Source: Pteria penguin (taxonomy: Eukaryota > Mollusca > Bivalvia > Pterioida > Pteriidae). Taken from it: a stretch of DNA of 64,000 bases. Location: positions 26,098,841 to 26,162,840 of the forward strand of contig CM068583.1 of NCBI GenBank assembly GCA_035048485.1, given 5' to 3'. Of the stretch, positions 27,328 to 40,870 are shown in pieces. A program made the position numbers and the translations under genes. The notes below the pieces were generated by a model that was not told the DNA's origin, did not search any database, and saw nothing but the letters and a program-made list of their open reading frames with translations. How positions within the stretch are numbered: the first letter of the stretch is position 1; each line of letters starts with the position of its first letter.

Positions 27328-27451
27328 ATATATATGTCGTTTACTCGGGCACATTTATATGTAAATGCACATGAGTACACGACTATATATATATAGTCGT
27401 GTACTCATGTGCATTTACATATAAATGTGCCTGAGTAAACGACATATATAT
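27328..27451. repeat. 124-bp near-perfect palindrome
   Basis: Arms of 62 bp meet at 27389/27390 (GACTATATATATATAGTC at the centre) with no spacer. I count one mismatch (CTCGGGCAC against GTGCCTGAG). It could extrude as a long cruciform or fold as a hairpin RNA. Confidence 0.95.
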
Positions 27452-29167
27452 AATCGATGCTTATGTTGTGAGTAATGATTTCAGGCTCGTCAGAGGGTCT
27501 CATGCTCCTCATAATCAAGCATACAGTGTATGACCACACGGAAGAGAAGTCAAGTTGATAGGTAGGTAGGTTGGTTATTTGGATGGCTGGTTGGTGGTTT
27601 TTGGTGTCACTTTCAATATAATTTTTTTTCAATCCTGTCGCGAACTGTAAGCCTGAAATAACCTCTTATACATAGTGGCCTTTTTCGGGAATAGCTTACT
27701 TATGCATTTATCAGCATAATGCAAGAGAAGTAAAGAAGATTTTCAAATATTGAACACATTTTCAAAATGTATCCATATCAAGCTTGTACTCCTTCCCCTG
27801 AGATAATGAATTTTACGATATGCTTGCTTTAAATATACATACAGTATTTGTGCTAGGTTTCCAGGAAAAGAATTTTTTATTTGAGTGTGGGGGGATTAGC
27901 AGTTTTTAGACCCTGACTTTACGACTCTGGAGATGCTAGTATAATGCAAATGGCAATCATACCGGTATGTTCGATTAAAAGAAGTCTATATACAATATGA
28001 TGACAATTGACCTCGCAGCTTTCATGAAGTTCAATACATAGGAACAATAAAGGACCCATGACAGGCGAAAACACATTGAACTAAAAATATGAAAATACAA
28101 ACTTTCTACATGATTGTTCTATTTTACAAGAGTTTACTCCGTATTATTTTGCGTAACAATTTGTTCAATGATACTACGGTCCTTTTCCCAATACTGTTGA
28201 ATTGCTATATTTCTAAATGCATTTACGCAATTAGCATCACTTTTAAACTACATGTACATTGTACTTCAATTGATTTTTGTTTTTGGTGTCGAAAAGCATA
28301 GAAACCCAAGCAAAAATCACACATATCAGTAACAGCCAACAATTTTCGATCGTGATACTAAGTTATGAGATGAGACGAGCTGCAAAACCATTACAAATAT
28401 ACTTGCTTCCCTGTTGCCGTTTCTCTATTGTATAAAAGCACGCAGTTATAAATAAACACAATTTATACATAACCCGGTATCAGACAAACCTTACAGAAAT
28501 AACCGACTTGTCGGGTGTCCCCTGTAAGAAGATATAATGGAACCTAGCATGGAACTTCGCTATTAGTTGTCGAAGTGCTATCATTTTATTTAGAAGATGA
28601 TTATATGTGCGTTGCAGAAAACCTCCTGTGCAATTTTATTCGAGACGTTTCTGGTTCTTTTATAAATTGTGGATAAATAAGCAAATTAATACATGTATAT
28701 TTAATTTGAACCAGACAAACGGCAATCAGGCAAACGGCAATAATGTACAAATAAAATTAACCCTTTATTTAAACGCTTTATGTGTAATGAAATCTCTGAT
28801 ACATTGTAATCACAGACGTTGAGTTTTGAGACTTGAGGATTAATCAAGACAGATTTGATAAAGGCCCAAATCACTTTTCACCTGAGGATTTATTGTTATG
28901 CCTCATAGAATTCCTCATAAATAACCCTTTTTCATTTTCATCTCGAATTCTTCTGACTGCCCATTTTCTAAAATCTCGGGTCTGTCATTGGTTATTTAAG
29001 TTGGTTTCATTATTTGGTGGGATTTAAGTAAGTTTTACTATTTAGAAGGACATATAGATGTAGAAAGTTACTTACCTCCTTAATATACTGACACAGTAGT
29101 AGAATCGAACTTGGAACCCTTTCACCACATACCAAGCACTAGACTATTTTAATATATATATCATATG

Positions 29168-29352
29168 AATATTGTTTTACGTCACTCTACGATTATTTCA
29201 CGTAATATTATGGTAACGGCATCTGCCTGATGCATTGCATAGGAATTTACACCTTTTCAACGGACCGACCCAAAACAGTGAGGGATCTTTTACGTGCCAC
29301 GTCTACAGTGACACGGGACCTTGGTTTTTACTGTCTCATCCGAAAGACAGAA
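29168..29352 (-). mobile_element. SINE family B, 5'-truncated
   Basis: Contains GGTAACGGCATCTGCCTGAT, GTGAGGGATCTTTTACGTGC and TTTTTACTGTCTCATCCGAA; the tRNA-like head is missing. Minus orientation. Confidence 0.85.
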
Positions 29353-30158
29353 CACCTTTTATAATATTAATATATATTACCATGATATGAATGAAACAGA
29401 ATGTCTTTTAAATAAATCTGCCTTATTTTATAATTATATGAACATGTGAACCTAAATCAATAAATATATTGATCAAAAAGTTTGATTCTTTGATACAACA
29501 GATAGGTTGAACGTTTTGGGACAGGGTGGACAGAGTAGTATATCAAATCTATTGATTGTACACGGAATTCGCTGTTAATAACTCTTGAAAAAAAACCAAA
29601 ACAAAACAAACAAACAACCCCCTCCAAAAACCCCCGCAAGTTAGAGTAGTGGTACCTACAAGAGGAGGGGAAGACTCCGAAGAAAATACATGAGGACGTC
29701 ATGAAATCCTTGGGATGGAGTCCCTTACTAATAGTGCTGTTCAAAATGGGCTGTTGAATTTAGAAGAGGGAGAGGGGCATTGTAGATGATGAATGTTATG
29801 TACGTCCCACGGAGGCTACAACAAACGAATTAGTTGTTATTGCGTACAGTCTTGTCATGTATGACAGAATGTGAAACTTCCGTAATATAGCCACAGACGT
29901 TGACATAAGTTATGGGGCTGTTCAATCAGTTTTAACCGATAACGAAGGCATGTCTGAAGTATTGACTAGATGGACCTCTAGATGTTTATTTGCATCTTAT
30001 GTCTCGTTATTACTAGGATACCACAGTATGGATTTTATGAGTTGAATTGTCATTTTGATCCTGAATCTAAGAAACAAAGCATGAAATGGATTAACCCTGC
30101 CTCATTCCCTCCTTAAAAAGCTAGAAAGCCATGGCCTCTATTGCTTTTTAAACAATCA

Positions 30159-30221
30159 CATCTTCGCTATCCAAGGTTTCGATTCTCTTCTCTCGAATTG
30201 AAACCTTGGCTAGCAAAGATG
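30159..30221. repeat. hairpin with 27-bp arms, 9-bp loop
   Basis: Left arm CATCTTCGCTATCCAAGGTT..., right arm ...AACCTTGGCTAGCAAAGATG, three mismatches. Confidence 0.85.
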
Positions 30222-30426
30222 AGACAATCAGGGAATAATCATTCTTGTCTTCGTTAAATAGTGCATATTATGCAAATAGATCAAATAGGCTGTGGCAGAA
30301 GTGTGAAAAAAGGAAAGGAAACCTGACTACAGGCGTTCTGTTCTTGCAAGGTAATGCACTCACTCACACTTCCGAAGTTGCAATGACGGCTACAACGGAA
30401 TGTAACGACGAGGTTCTTTGACATTC

Positions 30427-30499
30427 CCACAGGGTCTTGAGACAACCCCTGGCTCTATACACTATATACCGGGCCAGGGGTTGTCTCAAGACCCTGTGG
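30427..30499. repeat. perfect hairpin with 27-bp arms, 19-bp loop
   Basis: CCACAGGGTCTTGAGACAAC... (30427-30453) is repeated exactly in inverse as ...GTTGTCTCAAGACCCTGTGG (30473-30499). Loop is CTCTATACACTATATACCG. Confidence 0.93.
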
Positions 30500-32028
30500 T
30501 AATTCCATATCCTCCAGTGGGTGGAATTACAATCATGTTTTAGAAGAATCCTTGCATATTTTGTAGCTCTACTGATGAAGGATTTATACACAGAACAAGA
30601 GATTGCATTGTTTCATATGGGGTATGCTGTTGCTGTCTTTAATATATTTATAAAGATTTAAGAATTACTTGAATGATGCAATTGAAATAAGAATGATCTA
30701 AATGACAGCACCATATTGTACTTGGAATCGAAATTGAAAGAACAAAGGCCAAACTTGTCCCGCTAAAATTACACCACATTGTTTTCTACAAAAAAGGATG
30801 CAATGGTCTATTTCAAATCTTTGAATTTCAAAAGTCGGGCACACCTGGTTCTGTCACCCCTCCCCTTTTCCCTCCGATATTTTTCTGCAGAAAAATGACA
30901 TCAAAGTACAAAATGATACAAAAAAACCCCCCCAAACAAACGAAAAACCTCCCAAAAAATTAGAAACAAAATAAAAAAGAAAAGAGAGAAAGAGAGAGAG
31001 AAAAGAAAGAAAATACCCCACAAAATTGTCAAGAGGATGAATTTTTGTCATGAAATTATACGAAATTACTTGAACACGAGTTTTTTTGTCTTTTTGTTTC
31101 TGAATTTCAATAAAGAATTGTGCACCTTTTCTTTTGCTTGCGTATTAAATCAGGGCAGAGAATTGGAAGCTGTGTCCCATTTTATTGATTTAGATACGCC
31201 ACTGCAAATGATACTTAGATTTGTTCTATGTATGTTTTATATGAAATTAAGACTATAATTATTAGGCGCCTGGTTTTGTTTGCTGTGCCTGAAGTCTCGC
31301 CGTGAGAACTCAAATATTGAGATAAGGAACCCTGACAGCAGCTGTTATTGTTAGTAACCCGGTGATTACCATTGTCTTAGAGCCTAAAGTCAAATGGGGA
31401 CTTGACACACAATTTGATTAAACAAGCTGAGATCTTTAATTATTAGAGGCGGGTGTACACAGACATAAAAGTTAGTGGTGATATAAATGTACAGATTGCC
31501 ATTCTCCTGCATATGACACATGTCTGTCAGTTTAGTAGATATCAAGTGACACATTTGGGATAAGAATGGGCATGACATTAACAGAAAAGGGAATGATTGG
31601 TTAGCGTATATTTCCTCAGATTTAAGAGGATAGGGCCTACTTGTTGTTTTCATTGTTCTCCACCAATACAATCCCTGACAGGCACAGAGTACGTGGAATG
31701 ATCGTACATTTTACATCTTATGGACAGATATACACGTGGTCGTGGTACACCATTTTAAATATAAGAATCCCAATCCCTTTACCATATCATTGGTAAAATA
31801 TTCGTAATATAATGCGCTATTTTCTAGGAAATTATGTGATCCACCAATGTTTCAAGATGGTCAGTGATCGACAAATAAAAATTGATTAGTCATTACATAG
31901 TACGAAACTAACGTAGAAAAGGTACGAACGAGTCTAGAGCTCTTCTAGTCGATTATTTACGATGCCCATTACCTGCATTTACTGTGCCTATAACCTGTTG
32001 TATTTGCTTTGTTTATTACCTATAGCAT

Positions 32029-32201
32029 TAGGGGCAGGCTTGGCGTAGTGGTTAACTGCTTGGCTTGCGGCGCCGGCGATCCGGATTCGATTCCCGGGTT
32101 GCGCCACTATGTTTAAGAGGTTGATAACCTCCTGCTTCCATGTCGCGATAAAACTGAAATATTGTTGAAAGCGACGTAAAACACCAATCAACCAACCAAC
32201 A
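32029..32201 (+). mobile_element. tRNA-derived SINE (family A), second copy
   Basis: About 90 percent alike to the 4.56 kb copy by eye: GGCTTGGCGTAGTGGTTAAC, GGCGCCGGCGATCCGGATTC, TGCGCCACTATGTTTAAGAG and the same ACCAATCAACCAACCAAC tail. Flanks ACCTATAGCAT (32018-32028) and ACCTTTAGCAT (32202-32212) look like a one-mismatch target duplication. Confidence 0.93.
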
Positions 32202-32212
32202 ACCTTTAGCAT

Positions 32213-35200
32213 CTACTGTGCCTATTACTTGTAGCACTTAAAATGCGTATTACAAGTAGCATTTACTATGCATATAATATAAATTTCTACGAGGTTATCA
32301 AAAAAAAAAAACCAAACAAACCTGTTCGAGATTCTTAAAAAAGGCGAAAAATGATCGTGAGAAAAAGGCATCAAACGGAATACATGAAGCTTTTAGCTCA
32401 AACATTCGTGAGACTTTTTAAATCTAGATTTCAACGAAAGGCATGACATCCAGTACTGTAGCCCATTTCACTGATAGTCAGGTATTTACGGGATCGACTA
32501 CGAATTCGTACTTCACGTAATTTTCGATGAATTTAGGTTTACGCTTGCGTTACTCAGTTTAAAAAAACATTTTCATCGTGAGTCGCACTTGCAATTTCAA
32601 CTACGTTTACGGGCATGACAGATTCACTTACGAATGGTAGTGAAAAATTATTTTTCATCATTTCTGATCTGTCAGAAAATGTGACATACAATGAACATAG
32701 ATTAATATAGGAAATATTATTCCCCTTTGTGATACCTATACGTTAGGGTAAAGGTCCAGGACCAAAATCACAGATACACAGCAAAATCGTATGCCTGATA
32801 AAATGAGACAATATTTAACTCCCTGTGAAAAACAGGTTCGGATGAGTAAGGCGCAGTACTCTCAAAATGTTATATATAACCATTCCAACAAACAACAAAA
32901 TATTGATTGTGTTCTATTGGGCTCATTGAGCAGAGTTGAAAGAAAGTAAGATGTTTATAAAGAATCAATTCTTACTTTTGAGTGAAGTTCTTTGATTGCA
33001 TATCTATATGCCATAAGTGAGTACAAGTATAAAATCTTCAACTTGAAACTTTTAAAATATCGTTTATCAGAAGATCATACAATGAACAAACTGTTGCGTA
33101 TTGGATTAGCATAGGCAGTCCGCGACGATGATAAGTGATACTGCTTAAGTAGTATTTTATGAACTAGACATCTAGGAAAGAAAAATAATTTCGTTTCAGT
33201 ATGAGAACGTCACTGAGTAAGTTCTTTAATTGATATAAGGATATTATTGGATAATATGAAGTTATCTTTTCCAGAATGTTATAAGATATTCTGGAAAACG
33301 ATCATACCCAGTATGAGTTGATAAAATACCTATATGACTTTACCACAAGGCACGAGATGTTTCTACACAATATTTGAGGCGTGTATATTATCCTAGCAGG
33401 AGACGCTCATACTTGTACGCCTGGTTTTATTCGATTAAGGATTCGCTATTGCTCTTGTTGAAACCATTATCTTCGAATTTGTAGTGTTTTAATTCAACTT
33501 TGAATATCGGACATCCGGCAGTACTCCCTCCAATTTATACTTGAAGGAGGATTCAATTCAGAAAGTTACCTACAGCATTGATAAAATACTTTCATAAAAA
33601 GAATATGCTGATTTAAATAGAAACATAAAACTACAAATGAATAAGACAACTGCTGAATAATTGAGAGCTGTGGAAACATATGAAATCGACCAAAATTAAA
33701 TCAAATCATTTTTGTATACAATGGGGGATTCTACATTAAACACTGCTTTGGCTTCGCTGTAGTAGGTTCACACGTTGATAGTGAAGGGAAACAATAATAG
33801 TCGCTTTACGATGTAATGGAAATAAATATATTAACGGGAAGTGGAATGGCATTTGATATCACACGATCTGAAAGTGAAGATAACGGTACGTCTGATAATG
33901 AGCAGAAACGTGTGCTTATCATCCGTCATATATCAAAACGTGTTACATAATTCATAACTTGAGCTATGCACAATGGCAGTCACTCGTATATCAACAGACA
34001 AGTGTGTGGAATTTACCACTTGAACCAACAGGCCTCAGACTCTCTCAAAGTATACAAAACACTCTCGTTTACACCGTTTTCACTACTGTGTCTCATAAAA
34101 GAATAAAGGTCTGCCAACATTTACTGATATCAATGTTTTCTCTTATTTTCTTTATTTCCAGTTTGCTGCATTAACAACAATATCCTCATTCCAGCACTCC
34201 TTACTGGAATGAAACTCTGAACTAAATATGTGAAAACGGCAAAGAAAACAAAAATCATATAAGTATCACTAAAAATAAAATTTGACCGATGGGGTGTATT
34301 GGTTTTTATGTTTGGTGTAGTTTGTATAATCACTCTGTTTTGTATATTAGTTTATTTAGATTTTTAATATATATTTTTCATGTAGATTTACTTTAATTTA
34401 TTAGTACATTTTTATTTCTCTGATTGTTTAGCTATATTTTAGTTATTTTTGATAGGTTTGTGCCGATATTACATTTATTACTGTTATATCTTTGTAAAGG
34501 ACCATGTTGTCAACCCAACGAGGTAGATAAATAATACACTCCCTTTACAGTTGAAGCAAATTAAAATTGATTGATAAAAATAATTTGTTATCTTAAAAGG
34601 GTAATAATTATAAAGAAGGCCTTTTTGAAATAGAAAGTTTGCTTCACAATATTCGTACAAATTATAATGAAAACAACCCATCAACGCTTCCTTGTTGTCC
34701 TCTTTTCTTGCAGTAGCTAAGGCACATCTCATCTGATATTCCTTTTGTTGGAAAGTTTTGTGTCATTTATATTCTGGCAATCATGGCGGATGCACTGGCC
34801 AAATAGGAGATGCTTTTTCTTCATAGTAATTCGGTTTTTTTTTCTTATTTTGTGAGATCTATTGATGTCCACGGTAGAATGTTCTTGTTAGTGCAAAAAA
34901 TGACAACAACAGTTATATCCGTATTTCTCAAGTGAACAAAAAATCATTTAAGCTCTTCATAAAATGTCCCTGGCGTATCCCCACCAAACTTAATACATCA
35001 ATTATTGACAATACAATTTTAGGTTAGGTTACCCACTATGAAAACGTTAATTCTATAAATAAAAAAGGATTGATATTGGCGTCAATAATGGCGTAAGTGT
35101 CTATGACTGTTTTAATGTCTCGGCTATGCTGTCGAAGTCGTTTAGGTCATTGAAAAATTTCTTTCGCCTGAAGTCTCTTTAGATATAAAATATATATTGA

Positions 35201-36619
35201 TTTTAGGTAAAGTAGTGTGCATAATGCTTGAAGGGATCTTAGAAGTGTTGAAATACTTCTTTTCGTTAATGATTTTATGTTTTCAGTATCTGTGCGTGAT
35301 GTGATATTAGAAATGCAGAGAATCATTAAAAATGAAAAGATCCATTATCAGGTGCGTAACTACTCTTATGTGCGCATGGCCTGGCCTCGTGCGGAAAAGG
35401 AGCAGGTGGGGTCTATGCACTATATATATTTCTTAAATTTATATTTTTGCCATTGAATTTTTCCGATTTCTGGAGTTTGGTTTTCTTCAGTGTCATATTA
35501 TTTTTAGCTTTGTCTCGACAGTTTCCACACAATCCTCTAAAGCCGGTAGATATATACGTACGTTGCAATGTACTAAGTTTACTTTGGAACACACAGCTGA
35601 CGTGGTCAGCCAGAAGGAGTTATTTTTTCAGTTTGCATATTCTGCCTGACCTGTTCGTTCTTTGCAAAGATTTTTCATTTGTTAGATAGAATGAGATCTG
35701 CCGCCGGATATGGATTAGTAGAGTACTTTTGGAATGTTAACTGCAGATGTCATAAAGGACCAAACAATTAAATAACATGTATATATCATACTAATCATTG
35801 GTATTCATTTTGATTAACTATGACTGGCTAGCCATAAAGCACAAAGTAAGACAAGTGACATAGATAACAGAGTGAATGAACAGATAGGTGGATGGAAACC
35901 GTCATATTGTTTTGAAAATGAATTGAAAGAGGAAATGTATTTTATAGATATCAATTATTTATCGGACAATATTGGTATCATTTTCCATACTGTTTTATTC
36001 TCGTTTCTTACTACGTCCCGATTATTGACCTTCACTAGGGCATAGGTGACACACATTCAAGACAGTTTGCTATTGGCGTTCTGTAAGTTGACACTTTTCC
36101 CGATCTCTATGTAATGTTCCACAGGGTTAACAAAGAACACTGTTATTCGTTGACCTGCATTGTTTGTTTGTTTATGTTTGTGTGTGTGGGCTTTTTTTTC
36201 ATTTTAGGAGAAAAGGGGGAGGGCGAGGTTGCTTTCGTGTCTTAGAATAAATGTTCATGAATATTTATGACCTTTCAATTAGTATTAATAGGACTGACTT
36301 ACATTACATGACCTTACAACAAAACGATTTATACATCGATTTTAAAAAAATATATGTCCATTTTATTAGGAACATTGTTTTCACTGAAAATATATAAAAA
36401 TATAAGGCTCATAAAGTAATTAATGACAGTAGTATATTGTACATCAATTGACTGTATATCAATTGATCGTCACGGCAATATAACAACAATAAACAAAAAG
36501 ACTCTTTATTCACAAATTGTCGACCATCTGGGCTCTATCAAGTGGTTCTATGATAAAATACGTAATCATTTGGGTAAAATCCGTAATTTCTGGAAAAAGA
36601 ATCCAGAATAACATGGAAT
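32213..36619. other. non-coding part of CELF intron 1
   Basis: No dispersed repeat family recognised; one plus-strand exon-like segment at 35.3 kb (listed). Confidence 0.55.
35287..35351 (+). other. exon-like segment on the plus strand in CELF intron 1
   Basis: Preceded by tgattttatgttttcag| (strong acceptor look) and followed by |gtgcgt; 65 bp, two leading bases and 21 open codons beginning SVRDVILEMQRIIKNEKIHY. No partner exons were identified and the product is unknown; it could be a chance arrangement. Confidence 0.2.
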
Positions 36620-36870
36620 ACATTACTTTTTATGACATTCTACTGACCACCATCAGTCGAAACCATAAACACTGTGTATTCAGACATTTTTGTGGCGTTT
36701 TATTGATAGCCACAAGTTGACACCGTGATTGTTGTGTGAACAGAGTGTTTTGTGGCGTTCTATTCACCGTCAGAAGTCGGCATGGTGATTTCTGTGTGAT
36801 CGGATATTTCTATGGTGTTCTATATACCGTCACAATCCGGCATACTGATTGCTGAGTAAGCAGATATTTT
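36620..36870. repeat. degenerate tandem repeat, unit about 64 bp, about 4 copies
   Basis: Recurrent TTGTGGCGTTCTATT-ACCGTCA and GTGATTGTTGTGTGAACAG words. Ends about 105 bp before the 36.98 kb inverted-repeat element; the placement recalls the tandem repeat beside the 10.99 kb copy, though the units differ. Confidence 0.75.
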
Positions 36871-36975
36871 CAAGTGATTCTGCTACAGTTTTTCTTCTCT
36901 ACCTCAAACTATATCCGTATCTTGAGATTAAAAAAAAAAAGAAAAGAAAAAGAAAACGTAAACGTCTTCCGTATT

Positions 36976-38164
36976 ACAGAAGCCAATTAGGGCCCCATAA
37001 TTTTCTATTTTATTTTGAAAATTCAATTTACTAACTTAAACTTTCAACTTAACTATTTGAAAATTCAAGAAACTATCTTGTAAAATCGACTTACTTACTT
37101 GAAAATTCATCTTAACTATCTTATAAATTCAACTTAACTATCTTTAAAATTCAACCTAATTATCTTGAAAATTCAAGAAACTATCGGGAAAATTCAACAT
37201 ACTAATTTGAAATTTTTGATTTAATTATCTTGAAAATTCAACTTAACTATCTTGAAAATTCAACACTCTATCTTGAAAATTCATCTCAATATTTCCTTGT
37301 TACTTAAGTTCAAAGTAAATTCGTATAACTTTTCTCTGTCTATAGGATGTTCATCCATATCAATATCTACGCACTAAACTACCCAGAAAACTGTTTTGTT
37401 AACTAGTATGTGAACAAAAGTTGTGGGCACACAACATAGCTCGCCGGCGAGGCATTGCCACAGAGAAAGCATGTTTTTCAATATTAGTGACAGAAAAGTC
37501 TAGCCATAATAAACATAGATGTGTAATATGAAAGTTCTACCCTCAGTAATGGACGAGTTATGGGCAAGGTTAAAGTTTTTTTTTTTGAAAAGTGGGTCAA
37601 ACTTCACAGGTCAAGGTCCAAAGGTAAAAAAAATTGGTATGTACAAGGTCTAGCTAGAATAAAGACACCTGTAAAGTATGAAAGATCTACACTAGTAGTT
37701 GACCTGTTATGGGCAAGGTTTAAGTTTTTGGAAGGTAGTTCAGACGTCAAGGTCAAGGTCGTGGGGTCGAAAATAAAGTACTACTGGCAAGATCTTGTCA
37801 CAAGGAATGTTCATGTGAAATATGAAATTCCTACATATGTGTTAAATACTTTTGAAGGTATTTGTCAAGGTTAAAGGTTTTTGTCAAGGTTAAAGGTTTT
37901 GTCTACTTCGCCGACGCCGACACTGTGGAACATGACATTAGCTCTCGGGACATTCGTTCTGGCAAGTTAAAAAGTGGATCTTGAATTTTCAAGATAGTAA
38001 ATTAAATTTTCAAGATAGTAAATTAAATTTTCAAGATAGTTTCTTGTATTTTTGAGTTAGTTTTTTTAATTTTCAGGATAGATAAGTTGAAATTTCAAGT
38101 TAATAAGTTGAATTTTCACGATAAAGTAAAAATAAAAGAATATGTGGCCCTAATTAGCTTCCGT
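36976..38164. mobile_element. 1.19-kb copy of the GGAAGCCAATTAGGGCC inverted-repeat element, opposite orientation
   Basis: Ends ACAGAAGCCAATTAGGGCCC and (reverse complement of right end) ACGGAAGCTAATTAGGGCC. Many more TTGAAAATTCAA-type words than the 11 kb copy. The segment with GATGTTCATCCATATCAATA is the reverse complement of the 11 kb copy's ATATGGATGAACATCGC region, so the two elements are inverted relative to each other. The centre carries three, not two, of the roughly 150 bp modules (GAGTTATGGGCAAGGTTAAA, TCAAGGTCAAGGTCG). Confidence 0.85.
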
Positions 38165-40667
38165 ATTTTCACGTTTCACGTGATTTGTAATATAACTTCT
38201 CCCTGTACAGTATTATATCATAAATTTACCACTAAGTACACGCCTGGTAAAGCGTTACCTAAATTGTATGCTCATATACTACCTAGTACAGCGTGTGTAG
38301 CTGACAAAGCACGGATAGAAAGCATACTTATATGAATCAACAGCCTGTAATGGCATGACATACACAAAGCAAGCTAAGGAGCCATGATATATCTATTATT
38401 GATGACTTAGGCCGCTTCATCTTCGTCATTATGTTATGGAGTATTGTGCTTCTAGTCATCTGCATCAAAGTTTTAAGAAAGCATAGATAAATGTTTGTCT
38501 CAAGATCTAAACAGACAGTAATATTTCTTTGTACTGGTATAATCCTACCTACATCTTTTTCTCTCACATATTGATCAATGTCAGAGTCAGCATGTGGCTA
38601 TTTCAAATTTATAAATTATAAAGTAAAAGAACAAGGATTAAAGAAATGAATATTTTGATTCTAATGGCTCTTTTGTATTAAATGAAATATACAAAATGGA
38701 AGTGTATCACAACTTTATTTCTAGGTGAATTGATAGGAAAACATCTAGACAATGCTTGAAACGATTACGATATCGTCAAACAGACCTAAAGAACGTAAAT
38801 ATCACAAGCAAAATGGCAATGTGGCGAGGGCTGAGAATCTTGACTTCTTTTAGTCTAAAGATGTTTTCTCAACATGTGGTCGAAAGTAAAGTACATCAAA
38901 TTACTCATATTATATTGTATATAGATATATTTTAATCTCGTTATTGATCTTACGCGCAAAGAGAGCAGAAGGTCGCGATCTTTTTTGGTAATAACGTTAT
39001 AATAAAGGAAAATAAAGCACGACGTAGTGTTCAGTATAAATATCTCAAGTGTCCACCTCATTACCCGCTAAATAACAACAATTAAGACGTGGACAAGGTC
39101 TTCCCTCTGCTGAGAACAGGAATCACATTTCATATAAAAGCCTCTCTTTCTGGACTCGAATTAATCAGATTGTCTAGAAGGACCTCGTTCTCCTCTCACA
39201 GACTGCAATAAGCGAGAATGTGCTGTTGCTGTAATAAATAGCGATTTGATGTGAATAAAATTGCCTCTGGCATTTGCTGAAAATTCGATCCAATTATACA
39301 TTTGCCTTGCATTGAAATTGACAAAACTACGTGCTTTGTTTTCCTGTTTGAATTTCTGACCTAAATGTTTTATTGTGTATGTCGCATTTTATTTTCAAAA
39401 CTGATATTTAAAGTCTTATACAAGTGCATAATACCATTAAGTATTTATCAGTCATAAGCTATTTCAAATTTGATTTTGTTTTTTGTCAGTGGAAAAGTGT
39501 TTTGGAAACTTATAAATGAAGTATTAAAGGTCCAGGAAATCGAAAGCACATATAAAACTTGAGCACTGAAGCGCAAATAATTACTGGGGAATTCCCTAGA
39601 CTAAGAAAATCTTGTGAAAATCAAAAACAATTCAAGATTGTTTCCTTTATGGCTGTCTGTCATAAAGAAAAAGCCAATAGAAACAGAAGCGGATTTACAA
39701 GAACGATCTAGGGGAACTGCCACCCACCACCTCAAAAATAAAACAATTTTCTGGTACGTTTTTCAAATTTTTACAAATTTGTGTCTTTACACAGGATAAT
39801 TGACAAATTTCCGATTACCCGCACCTTTTGAAAAAATCTAAACTTGGCCATGGAACGTGACATAATACACTTCTTAAAATGAATTTTGTTCTGTAAATGC
39901 TACTGACTCAGGAAATCGATGTTGACACAAAGTTAATATGAGTGTAAACCATCTTGAGTATATCATAATTGAAGTATGGTCGGCGTAATGGAGCAACCTT
40001 TACGATATGTACCATATTGATCTGCAGGGAATAAGATGACAATGCTCGTGATTTATGGAAGGTGATATAGAGATTGTGCAATCACCGCCTTATCAACAGA
40101 GAAGAGATGGAGCACGAGTGACAAGAACTAAGACGCCAGCATTACCTAGACCACATGTTTTCAATGTTATGCCGTTTTAGAAGTTCATTCACATACGAAT
40201 TAGTATAAAAAATGAAAAATGTTTATGATATAATATTAATCAGAACTATGTCGCATTAACACTCACAACATTGCAACATGGTGTAGACAAGCTAGGTATC
40301 CTAAATGGGTAAACGTCTCATGTACGGTTAGCCACACTCGCTAATTTTGCCATAATATACAGACGATAAAAAATATATCAACAACGCATACAACAGATGG
40401 ATGTGAATCAACATATGAGAGAGAACTACAGCCATACAAACATTATTCAGTAACACTTCAGTCACCTTCGCGTAAATGCCAATTTGGCCGGGTTTTTTTT
40501 TCTTTTGTTTTTGGGGGGTTTTTGTGTTGTTTGGTTTTGGGTTTTTTGGGGGTCGTTGTTGTTGTTTTTTTTTTTTATCTATTCTTCTTCTTATTTTTTT
40601 TTTCGTTTACTTCATTTGATGTTTTGTGGATAGGTCATTATATGGTAATAATTATCTACTATATCTT

Positions 40668-40870
40668 TATTAGTCCCACACCAGTAAAGCCGGAGGGGAC
40701 TATAGGTTTCCATTCCGTCTGTCCGTTTGTCTGAGGCACTTGGTTTTCCGGACTTTTAACAGCAATCACTGAAGTTATTGTCTTGAAATTGTTTGGTCGT
40801 AATTGACCTATTTTTGGAAGCGTTACGGTCCTTGGGTGTAGTAAATATGGTAACCGATGGGGGACATGTA
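40668..40870 (+). mobile_element. dispersed repeat fragment
   Basis: GGAGGGGACTATAGGTTTCC, TCCGTCTGTCCGTTTGTCTG, TTGGTTTTCCGGACTTTTAA. This combination (CTATAGG, CCGTCTGTCTG, GGTTTTCCGGACTTTT) is a familiar molluscan interspersed-repeat start; identity is from memory of style, not from a search. Confidence 0.45.

Larger units (their letters stand above)
27452..32017. other. non-coding part of CELF intron 1 with hairpins and a SINE fragment
   Basis: Apart from the listed palindromes and the SINE fragment at 29.2 kb, it holds purine/pyrimidine runs (30920-31015) and nothing recognisable as an exon. Confidence 0.6.

Noticed and set aside
40055..40180. 41-codon plus frame starting MEGDIEIVQSPPYQQRRDGA
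   Set aside because: Has an upstream in-frame stop and a start codon but no homologue, splice partner or other support; short enough to be chance.
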